From Mercenaria mercenaria (lineage: Eukaryota; Mollusca; Bivalvia; Venerida; Veneridae): DNA of 64,000 bases. Under the pieces are notes generated by a model that saw only the letters and a list, made by a program, of their open reading frames with translations, was not told the origin of the DNA and searched no databases. Shown piece after piece: positions 13,001-25,000 of this stretch (its first letter is position 1; each line of letters starts with the position of its first letter). A program made the translations under genes and the position numbers. The stretch covers positions 67,193,501-67,257,500 of the forward strand of contig NC_069367.1 in the NCBI RefSeq assembly GCF_021730395.1, given 5' to 3'.

Positions 13001-16000
13001 ACAATTTTCTTTTGTGTTTTAGCTCCTGTTTGTGTTGCGGCTGGCCAACATTTTACACAGAGAAGAGTTGTAATGATAGGTGGCCTAATTGGAGCACTTG
13101 GTCTGTCTTTGAGTGGTTTCCTGTTTAGTATAGAATGGGTAATCTTCACTTTTGGAGCACTTTATGGTAAGTTGGAGCTTTTCGTTTATCCTTTAGTGAT
13201 ACACTGCTTAGTACTGCATTGTAGATAATGCTGACATGGCAAGTTGGAGAGCATTATGGTTTATTTTTGAGTGATACACTGCTTAGTAGGTAAAGTCTTT
13301 ATGGCAAGTTGGAGCATATGGTTTATTTTTGAGTGATACACTGCTTAGTAGGTAAAGTCTTTATGGCAAGTTGGAGCATATGGTTTATTTTTGAGTGATA
13401 CACTGCTTAGTAGGTAAAGTCTTTATGGCAAGTTGGAGCATATGGTTTATTTTTGAGTGATACACTGCTTAGTAGGTAAAGTCTTTATGGCAAGTTGGAG
13501 CATATGGTTTATTTTTGAGTTATACACTGCTTAGTAGGTAAAGTCTTTATGGCAAGTTGGAGCATATGGTTTATTTTTGAGTGATACACTGCTTAGTAGG
13601 TAAAGTCTTTATGGCAAGTTGGAGCATATGGTTTATCCTTGAGTGCTATACTGCTAAGAACATTGAGGGTAATCTGCCACCTAGTAACTAAGTAAAGACC
13701 TTGTGGTAAGTTGGTGGATAAAGTTTGTCTTTTGGTGGTCAGTTTCTTAGAATAAAGTGGGTTATATTCAATTTTTGAGGACTTTATACTAAATTGTAGA
13801 ATGAAGTCTGGCCTTGAGTTGCCGATCAGTTTGCCCTTGACTGGTTTGTTGCTTTTAAAGAGTGGGAATCTTTATTTTTGGAGGACTTTACGCTATTGAA
13901 ATTGCAGCATAAAGTTTGTGTTTGAGTGGCTGATCAGTTTGCTCTTGACTGGTTTGCAGCTTTTAAAGATTAGGTGATATTCATTTTTAAAAGAGCGGGG
14001 CGTATTATGTGAACATCTGTGGCGGGCGGTTGGGCAGTCAGCGTCCAAAAGCATGTCCACTCTCTATGTCTAACAGTTTTCAACCAGTCTTCAACAAACT
14101 TGGTGAGAATGTTTGTGGGCATAATATCTTGGAAAAGTTTGATAACCAGCCAAATCGCCCCAAGCACTCTTGGATTGTGGCCCTTGAAGTACACGAAATC
14201 TGCGAATTTAGCCTTGTCCGCTCTCTTAGTCGAACAGTTTTCATCCGATCTTCACCAAACTTGCTGACAATGTTTATGGGCATAATATCTCGGACAAGTT
14301 TGATAACCAGCAAATTCGCCCAAGACATTCTTGGATTTTTTTTTTTTTTTTTCAATTCATTCTTTATTGCATAATAAGGCCTCCGGCCCATACACAAGAG
14401 AAATACAGAACATATAACATCTAATTACATGTTTGAAGCAAAGGTCATTTACATTTACATAATAATATTATAAGGTACTTGTCAATTATGTATTATACAG
14501 TAAACACATGTCAGTATAGTTTTGTACCAAATACATGTTCAAGTAAAGTCTGAAACTAGCTTACTTCTTTCTTTAAAAGCATTATATATATACATTGCTA
14601 GGTTTCTGATAATTTCATCACTTTCTGTTGACATTAGATCATAAAAGTTTTGTATTGTAGCATTGTTAACAAAATGGTATGGAATGTATAATGACCGAAT
14701 ATTTGAATACAAAGGACATATAAGTACAAAATGAAATTCGTCTTCAATAACAGCTTCACAATATGGACAGTCACGATGTTCTCTATCTAAACCAATATGT
14801 CTACCTTTTTCAATCATGAGATTATGTGAAGAACTTCGAAAATTTGCCATACAGGATCGAAATTTTGCTATATCTACAACAGTAACATACTTCTCAACAT
14901 TGTACAAAGGTTTTAAATGTATATAATGACAAAGTTTACTACTTTCATTGCATCTAGTCCTCCAGTTTTGAACATATTGGTCTTTCAACCTTTGTTCAAA
15001 TTGAAACAGAAAATAGCGTGGGTTAGCGACTTCTTGGCATTCCCAAATATATCCAAACCCGTTAGTATATAAATATTGTTTTACATCTGTAGCCCAATTT
15101 ATATAACCTAAATTATCATAACATAAAAGCATTTCATAGCACAATTTGATATATCTGTTTCTAGGCAAAGTAAGCAAACGCATCCAATATTTGATACAAC
15201 GTTTAGCTGAATATATATACATGGGGAATCTACCAACGTCCCCAAGAACAGCATCGTTACATGCACTTCTGTTCACTTTAAGAAAGCGTTTACACGCATA
15301 TACCTGTATTGATTCGACACATCGCATATGTTTTAGTCCCCATAGTTCTGAACCATATAGTAACACAGCCGCAACTTTTGTATCAAATATTTTAAAGAAC
15401 GTTTTATAAGGTAAACATTGCAAATTTTGTAGAGAATTAAAAATATATATCAGAACTTTTTTCGCTTTAACCGACATAGCTTCAGCCATTTTGTACAATG
15501 ACAGTCTGTTAGAAAAATATATGCCAACATAGGTAAAACCATTCACAGTATCTATTACGTTATTACCAAACAACCAGCGTTCTCTCCTCGCTAATCGTCC
15601 ACCTTGCTTAAAGACCAGTACTTTTGTTTTAGAAATATTAACTGTAAGTTTACGTGAATACCAAAAGGTTTCTAAAATATTTAATTGCCTTTGTAACCCT
15701 ACTACAATATCTGCTAAAAGAGCAATATCATCTGCGAACATAAGTAGGAATATTTCCATAGTATCAGGAAATAACTGGATGCCTCTAATATTGCTTTGAC
15801 ATAACAAAGTATCCAATTCGTTTATAAACATGGCAAACAAGATGGGACTCAAGTTTTTTTATAATTTATTTTTCAATCTTCATACATTTACAAAATATGA
15901 TGACTTGGACAAATGTATTTAACAATAGATACAAAACATGTATTTTATGGTCATCTGATTAAACAAACATTTGTAGTAATGGATGTCAGAAGAAGACTTT

Positions 16001-19000
16001 TTCTATATATATATTTTTAGATGAAAAAAATTAGAGAACAAAACATCTAAGAGAGAAAAAAGTTAAAAAGAGTAGATATTATTGGATGTTTAGATCGTCT
16101 CCAAACTCATATAATTGTCTAAAAATTGTAATGGTTATTTATGCTACAATCATGTAAAAATCAATTTGTAGGCACACTGTCTAGAAAGTATCATTTTATT
16201 ATATAGATGAAGAATAAAATATGTAAGATATTTTCTTTTTTTTTTTATTATTATTATAGCCAACAGCATCTACATTCATACCTCAAAACCAGACCATTTG
16301 ATATTATGTTGGTTTATTTTGTCATTTGATAATGCAATTTCTTTTTCAAGTTTTATCCTGATTTTAAGATATGATATGAAACTGTCAAAACTGAGTGTTT
16401 GTTTTCTATTTTTGATTTGAAAAATGTAAGATTTCATTAGAAATATTATAAAGTTTATCACATTTTTTCGTTTTACGTTCCTTTCAGCGATACCAAAACT
16501 GACTACCTCTAAGCTAAATGTGTTTTGAGATTTTTCTTGTCAAGGTACATATGTAATTTGTTCCATAGTTGTTGTACACAGTTACATTCCCAAAACATAT
16601 GTTCTAATGTTTCAACATGCATATTGCAGAAATAACATAAATTTGATTCTGTTAATTTGTATTTAAATAATGATTTGTTTGTTGGGAGAATTCTCATCAG
16701 ATGTTTGTATTGAAAACTTCGTATTTTTGTATCTATTGTTGCTTTCTGTGTTTGCATGTATATGTTTGACCAACAAGAGGGTTCTCTGATATAATCGCTG
16801 ACCATTTCATTTCCGACTTAATTATTGGTTTTGGTCTGTTTCTTCTTTGCGTGTCGTAAAGTAGTTTATTTGGTTCTTTTGTCTTTCTTAATTTATCTAT
16901 AAGTAATTCATTTCGTGCATAAGATATATTCTCTTGCTTAAGCACCTGTTTAACAGTTTGTGGAATGCTTGCTATAAGATTGTAGTACTTCAAGAATTGA
17001 TTGTTTTCTATATTATATAAAAATTTAAATTCGTCAAAAGTATAGAAAGCTTTTGTTCTGTAATCAAATAAATGTTCCAAATGCTTTATTCCCTTTTCGT
17101 ACCAGTCTTTATAGAAAAATGTTTTATTTTCAAGTTTTATGCTTGTGTTATTCCATATTACCTGTTTACTTATGCTCTTATTGTTGTCCTGTGTATTAAT
17201 ATTTACCCAAGCTATCAATAAATCTTTCAATAAAAATGTTGGATTTACATATAGTTTCAATTTCTTTCTGAGAATAATTACATTCAAATAAAAGTTCTCC
17301 TCCAACATTAGATAATAATGTACTATAAAAGATCTTCCATTGTCCTTGGTTACTTTTATCTATTATCCTTCTGATCCAACAAGCTTTTATAGCATTTATG
17401 AAGTGATCTAGATTTATCATTTTTATACCACCCATTTTGTAGTCCAGTATAATAATCTCCCTATTAATTTTATCTGGTTTATTATCCCACAAGAATTTAA
17501 ACAATTGTGTTTTAATCTCTTTCATTACTTCATTTGATGGTTTGGTAACACTGTAAGAGGGTAAATTAGTTTTGGTAAAGCTAATGATTTTATAACAGTT
17601 ACTTTTCCAAGTAGTGTTAGTTTTCTATGTTCCCATTGTTTTAAACAGTTAGTAAAATTTTGAATCTTGGGTATCAGGTTTAACGTTATGCTGTCTTTTT
17701 ATCATTTGTAAATATCATTCCTAATGTTTGAGCTGACTCGGATGTCCAATTAAACATTTTATCTTTACAGTACTGGAGGTTTGTATCTTTTAATGATCCT
17801 ATCCTTAGTATGTTAGTTTTGTTGATATTAAGTTTCAATCCAGATATACACTCGAAGTTCGATATAACATCTATTAGTTGTTCAAATGAATGTTTTGCAC
17901 CATTATTGATAAAGGTTGCATCATCTGCAAACAGGGATTGTTTTATTTCAACATTATTAACTGTTATGCCTTTTATGATCTCATCAGTCTCGATATAATT
18001 TGAGAGGATTTCAATGCAAATAATAAATAAGGAAGAGGAAAGAGGACAGCCTTGTCTCACTCCACGTAGTATTGAAAAGGGTTTTGATAGATAGCCATTA
18101 TTTATTACCATACTGGTTATATCATTATAAAATAATTTTACCCACTGTATAAGAGAATCACCAAAATTGAAGTGTTTTAAACATGGGACTCAAGTTACAC
18201 CCCTGACGTAGTCCAACAGGGCAAGAAAATATACTGGTAAAACCTTGTTGTGTTCTAACACATGCTTTAACAGACACATAAATGGATTGTATAGCCTTGT
18301 ATAAATGACCTTGAACACCATTGTTTTTCAAAATATCATACAATACTGACCGGTCAACCGAATCAAAGGCTTTCTGAATGTCAATGAAAGCTACGTATAT
18401 CGATTTTCCTTTTACACTTAAATATTTGTTAACAATAGAATACAGTATAAAGGCGTTATCAACTGTACAATAACCAGCTCTAAATCCAGCTTGACATTCT
18501 GATATTCTACTATATGCTTCTACATAGAAAGTTAACCTTTTGGTAATTATTGATATGTAGACTTTACTTAAAATATCTAACAAAGCAATACCCCTGTAGT
18601 TATTTGGATTGCTAACACTTCCCTTCTTATGCAGCGGAATAATTATTGACTTGGCCCACTCATCTGGAAATTCACCTTTTGTAAATAATCTGTTGAACAA
18701 TTTTCGTATAAAAGGTAATAATACATTTACACCATAAACTATATGCTGTGGAATAAGGTTACCACCAGATGCCTTGTGTATATTTAAAGACTTTACAGTA
18801 TTTACAATCTAGTCATCTGTTATACTAGAATTAAACACTAAGTCCTCGATCTCATCGATACTTATATTCATATCAATATCTCTTTCGTCCTGTTCATAAT
18901 CAATATTGTCATCAGCAACATTCGCTGCAAACAAGTTGCTAAAATGTTCAAACCAGCTGTTCAAAGATATATTTGGTTGCGACTTGGGTTTATCTGTCAA

Positions 19001-22000
19001 TTTCTTCAACTCACGCCAAAACATCTTTGAATTATTTACAACAGATTCTATTTTAGACACATATTTTTTCTTATATAAGTAACGTTTCCGTCTACACATA
19101 TTTTTATAAACATGTTTGCTATTTATATAGTCGTTCAAATTATTTTCACATCGGCTGGACGGAAACTTGTTTAAGCTTTTCTACTCTGTAATTTTGCAGC
19201 TTTACAATCACTGTCAAACCATAGTTTATTTTCTTTACGAATAATCGGCCTTCTTAATTTTTGAAATCTAGCACTGCTATCTACTATAGCCGTTTCCAAT
19301 TCGCCTACAATAACGTTTATATCAATATTACTGTCGTCTAGCATGTTATCTATCGGATTGAAAAAACCATTCAGTATATTTTCCGATAAACATTGTAAGT
19401 ACTCCTTACAATTGTCATCATTTAGATTGTAACCCAAGTGCAGATTCTCGTCAATGGTCAAGGGTGTGTCACCATGACTTAATTTCAAACTTAGACTTAT
19501 AGGCATATGACAACTCTCCGTGTTCGGTGAAATCTGGAACTGTTGAATGAGGTCAAACAAGCATTTAGATGTTATAAAATAGTCAATAGTACTACAACCA
19601 TTACTATTAACGAAGGTATAGCCATTACTCTCTGGATGCACACCAAAACGACCGTTTGCTATAATACAGGAATACACTTTACAAAATTCTATAAGCTCAT
19701 GACCGAATTTATTCATCTTGGTGTCAGACGAAGACCTTGCAATAACTACCTCACTGTCAATAATATCTCTAAATTCCGTTAATTCTGGTATATTGACAGA
19801 ACATGTAACATAGTCTAGAGCGTTAGAAGTTCGGGCATTAAAGTCACCATTTAACAACAATTCTGTATCAAGTAATTGATTTGTAATAATACAATCCTCC
19901 AGTTCTTGTAACCCCGTCGTATCCTTATTATCATAAAACGGAGAATTTTCTGGTGGTATATACAATGAAACATATAGAACATCTCTATCTGTGGTCAGTA
20001 ATGTTTTATCAAACAATAGCATAACACCAAAAGTAAACCATTCACATACACGTGTCACAAAAGATGTCATATCACTTTTAATTAAGACAGTAACACCGCT
20101 AATATGCCTTCCACCAGCATTTGATTTTTTAGCACTACAGGAATACACGTTATATTCAGGAAAATATTGTTCACAATAATCTGATTCCAGCTCCCATGTT
20201 TCTTGAATACCAATGATGTCATGACTTTTCAAAAAATCCAATATGTCAAAATTATTTAACTTTGATTTAAAACCTTCTGTATTCCATGTCAATAAATTAA
20301 GTGTATCTCCTGTATGTATTGGGCTTTGACCTTTATCCTATTTTTTGGTGTGATTGACCTCCAAAGAGACCGACTCCATGGCTTCAACATCAGGTTCGCC
20401 GCTATTACCACCTTGCCTGTTACGTACTACACACCTGAAAGTTCTAGTTTCTCCATTATAATCTTCATCCTTAGAAACCGGTTTATAAGTATGCAGATTT
20501 CCACCTTTGAAATACCCACGTAAGCCCTTTCGTTTTAGCTCTTTCAATTGTTGTTGCTGAATGTAGGACAAATCATTAGAAATACGGATGCCATTTCTCC
20601 TAAGACTATCTCAATATTTAAAGAGTTTAAATTTATCTTCACTACATGCAAACTGTGCAATTACCATCCTTGCACTTTCTCCATCTTTTTCACCAATGCG
20701 TTTAACATATTTTATAGTGTCAGTATCGAAATTTTCGACTTCCTCCGCAATACCCAGTACTTTTTCCTCAACTATGGCCTTCAATGGCCTATCATCTGTT
20801 TTTATCTCGTCAAGTCCAAATATTCGCAAAGAGCCTATCAATCTATCTGATTCAATAATATTTAATTGGTGTTCAATATTATTTAACCGAATTTCACGCA
20901 AATCATCAGCTAATGAGAGGGAAGCCGTATCACTCTGTAATATTTCTTGATTGTGGTCCAAATACTCTAATTTACCCTCCATACCTCGTAGCCTATCTTC
21001 GACACGTTTCTGTTCAGATTCAACAGCTATAACTTTTGATCTAATTGAGCTCATTTCAGATTTCAAACTTATCAATTCAGTTTTAACACTCTGGACTTCA
21101 TTTTTGACTCCTCGAATTCCATCTTTCGTTTCCGATATAGCTTTCAAAATTTTTTGTGTATTTTCGTCACTGATAATACTTCCAGTTTCTGGTCCAGGGT
21201 TGGATTCAACATCTGACGCCAGTACAAGCAATCGTTAGAATATGATCCATACAGAACACCATACTGAGAACACCCACATAAAGAGGTAGTTCCTGGTGAT
21301 ATATTTGATGCCCTGTCACAGCCTTCACAAACATTCATTGATATAACTGCATATTTATCTAAAACGTATCTATGGCCACATATCACTCTGTACAGTACAA
21401 GCATACTAAACAAGCAGTAAAGATTACACGCTAAACTTCTCCAATGGATGTCTGTCCCAGAAATGTTTGCAGAATATTTGCCATATTTTTGACGCCTAGT
21501 ATGCTTTCTGACGCGTAGAGCATATATACCAATCCTGGCACGATATAAAGAGACATCAATTCCCATAACGGCGGTCAATTGAGTGTATATATTGTAATAT
21601 ATTGTTACTAGTTCCGCTTAGCTTATAATTTTGACCCTCCTACGCTTCCGTAGAATAAATCATCAATACTGACCCAGGTAGATTATCGCTCTGTTCATAC
21701 ACAATAGAGATCTTCAATACAGTCGATGTACAGGTAAATCAATTATGTAACGGCTGAGTGAGCTCGATAAATCTGACCAATTTTGCCAGTTATGCAAAAA
21801 CAAATATCTTCTCTTTGCAGGAAATACAAATATCACTCACTTGAAATGCTTTATCCATTTTATAGTCCAACTAAAATCCTACACACTGATATAAATCATA
21901 TATCTGAAAGTGTCCAAAAAACAGTTTTATCGTCAATATTAACGGAGCCATATAAACGTGTACTAGACCCTGCACTTCACACCTATTAACCTTGGCCCTT

Positions 22001-25000
22001 GAATTAGGCCAAGTTCAGACGGGCGTATTTTGTGACAGTCTGGCACTCTTATTGGAGACTGTACTAAGTTGCAACATATAGTTTTGTCTTAAAGTGGTCT
22101 ACGTAACTTATTGTAGTGTGTTTATTTCACTCTTCTAAACTTTGGCATCTGATCAGTTTTATAACGTTGGAGCCAGGAATCGACTTTTTCACCTGGATTG
22201 ACAGTTTTCTATTGATAAAACATGCATTTTATCCAAGTCATAAGTGGTTTATATGTCTTAAATATGCATAACAGTAAAAGATGATTTTTTCTTTGATAAT
22301 GTAGGGTTTGTTTTTGTTTTTGTAAGGAAGTAGTCCTGTATATTCCATTTATTTGATTTCAGGGTTTGGTAATGCCTGTCTCTTTGGTAATGGACTGGTT
22401 ATAATAGGACAATATTTCAACAAGAGGCGTGGTCTTGCTAATGGCCTGTCACTGTCAGGGGCAAGTCTAGGACAGTTTGCAATCCCTCCATTATTACAGT
22501 TCCTGCTGGACACGTACTCTCTAAAGGTAGCGATATATTCCCAGTATTTCAACATTTATATTCCTTCCCATATAAGTATATACAGCAATAATGTTTCATA
22601 AACTATGAATGATACTGACCACAAAGTCTAAGCATTTTGAGGAAACAACAGTTGGGGAGCCTCTGTGGCGGAGCAGTTCAGTAACGTCCAATCTCATGCT
22701 CCTCACTGTTGTTTTTGTATAATAAAATACACTTGTATATAATTCAATTAAGGAAACTGTTTTGAAAGAGCATGAAATTTCCCATTAAATAAAAAAAGCT
22801 TCTTTCCAAGGTTATGAAAGAAAGCTTAAAGACATTTTCATTTGTCAACTTCAAGATAGTTCTCAGATTCGGTCAATAGGATGCTTTAGTTTGGAGTCTG
22901 GTTTCTTAGAATCAGTTTGTCCAGTCTGTCACCTGTCCATCTTCCCAAAACATTCCAGACAATAACTTTAATTCCACTGAAGGGAATTTAAGTGTTAGAT
23001 GACGAAGTGAGGAAGTGAAAAACAAAAGTAATATAATATGAATTATTTCCCTTTTTATACTGACCTTTAATTTTTAGCTCACCTGAGCCAAAGGCTCAGG
23101 GTGAGCTATTGTGATCACTCACCGTCCGGCGTCTGGCGTCCGTAAACTTTTACAATAAACGACATCTCCTCATAAACCGCTAGGCCAATTTCATCCAAAC
23201 TGCACAGGAATGTTCCTTGGGGGAAGCTCTACAAAAATTATTCAAAGAATTTAATTCCAAGCAGAACTCTGGTTGCCATGGCAACCGAAAGGAAAAACTT
23301 TAAAAATATTCTTCTCAAAAACCAGAAGCCCTAGAGCTTAGATATTTAGTGTGAAGCATTGCCTAGTGGACCTATACCAAATTTGTTCAAATCATGACCC
23401 CGGGGTCAAAATTGACCCGGCCCGAGGGGGCATATGATTTTACATAGGAAAATCTTGAAAAATCTTCTTCTCAAAAACCAGAAGCCCTAGAGCTTAGATA
23501 TTTGACATGTAGCATTGCCTAGTGGACCTCTACTAAAGTTGTTCAAATCATGACCCCGGGGTCACTTGATTTTACATGGATTTCTATAAGAAAATCTTCA
23601 AATTTTTTTAAAAAATAAACCAGAAGGCCTAGAGCTTAGATATTTGATATGTAGCTTTGCCTAGTGGACCTCTACAGAATTTGTTCCAATCTTGCCCCCC
23701 CGGGTCAAATTGACACAGCCCCAGGGGTTACTTGATTGTATTGCCTAGTAGACTTCTACAAACTTTATTCAAATCATGACCCCTGGGGTAAAATTGACCC
23801 CGCCCTAGCGTTAACTTAATTGTACATCGGAAAATCTTCAAAAAATTTCTAAAAATAAACCAGAAGGCCTAGAGCTTAGATATATGACATGTAGCACTGC
23901 CTAGAGGACCTCTACAAAATTTGTTCAAATCATGACCCCCGGCATCAAATTGGCCCCGCTCCAGGGGTTACTTGATTGTACATAGGAAAATCTTCAAAAA
24001 AATGTCTAGAAATAAACTAGAAGGCCTAGAGCTTAGATATTTGGTGTGTAGCATTGCCTAGTAGATCTCTACCAAGTTTGTTCAAATCATGACCCCGGGG
24101 TCAAGCTTAAATGCAAATCTTCATAGCAACCATTTAACCAGGTGAGCGATATAGGGCCATCATGGCCCTCTTGTTATTTATGTCTCCCCCATACATGGTG
24201 GAGACATATTTTTTTTGCCGTTGCCATCCGTCTGTCCGTCCGCATTAAGCTTGTCTGGCTTTCACTGGTCAAACTGCTGTCCAGATTTCGACGAAACTTC
24301 AAAGAAGTGATGGGTACCAATCCTAGTTGTGCATATCGCTGGCATTATTATTATTATTATTATTATTTACCAGGTTTTTATAGCGCTCTTCTCATCTATA
24401 AAATAAACATTCAAAAATGCTGTACAAACTACATATCACAGAATGATATGGACACACAATACAATATTTAAAAATATAATCGACTGTTACATTAAAAGGT
24501 AGTTAGCTAGGATCAGGTTTGACTCAACATATTAATTATACTAGATATTTTAAAGAACAATAAACAACAGTAAATAACTTCTATTACACAGTCACACAAC
24601 AGCTTGTTTTCCAGTGCAAAGCCATTTTCAATAAACCTTGAAGAAAAAGTGTGTTTTTAATCATCTTTTGAAAGCATCCAAACTTTTAGCGTCTCTAATG
24701 GTAGCCGGAAGAGTATTCCATAACTTTGGTGCAGCTGATGAAAAACTACGATCACCGTACCTCACAGTTTTGCTTTTTGGAACATCAAGTTGTTTTGATT
24801 TAAATATTACCGTAGATTCCCAAGTATAATGCGCACCTGTGTATAACACCCCCAATTTTAGCCCAAAATCCTGGGGGAAAAAAAACATTTTTGGTCAATT
24901 TTTAGGCGGATGGAAAACAAAAGTAGAGTTTACATCGACTTTAATTAACTATTATAGAATAAATAAATAGCAGCTGATTCAATATTTCAGAATGGTATCT

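Larger units (their letters stand above)
14338..21991 (-). mobile_element. Nearly full-length APE-type LINE (CR1/L2/Crack-like) with 2A peptide
   Basis: On the minus strand, in order: a leader (21991-21238), ORF1 with an N-terminal 2A motif, ORF2 with APE endonuclease and reverse transcriptase, a short 3' UTR and a poly-A (T16 at 14337-14352). Without the L1/Tx1-like insertion at 15856-18182 the element is about 5.3 kb, close to full length for the group. Its breaks are few: one stop in ORF1, a TAG between ORF1 and ORF2 in the same frame, and one frameshift and one stop in ORF2. The clade call is by motif only. Confidence 0.85.
13990..22055 (+). mobile_element. Tandem-core element split by the 2A-bearing LINE
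   Basis: The left part, 13990-14337, starts GGGGCGTATTATGTGAAC and carries about two units ('caccaaacttgctgacaatgtttatgggcataatatct..caagtttgataaccagc..attcttgga'). The text resumes at about 21992 with TTGGCCCTTGAATTAGG, the expected continuation of the unit, and ends near GGGCGTATTTTGTGACAG. The LINE therefore inserted into an existing copy. The same unit occurs in the element at 31291. Confidence 0.6.

Noticed and set aside
14009-14397. Overlapping open frames of 74-121 codons on both strands
   Set aside because: They lie in tandem-core repeat units and the poly-T of the LINE. The frames mirror the repeat text and have no domain or splice context.
21144-21578. 144-codon minus-strand frame upstream of the 2A motif as a separate gene
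   Set aside because: It overlaps the 2A in another frame and lies inside the LINE. It is at most the shifted start of ORF1.
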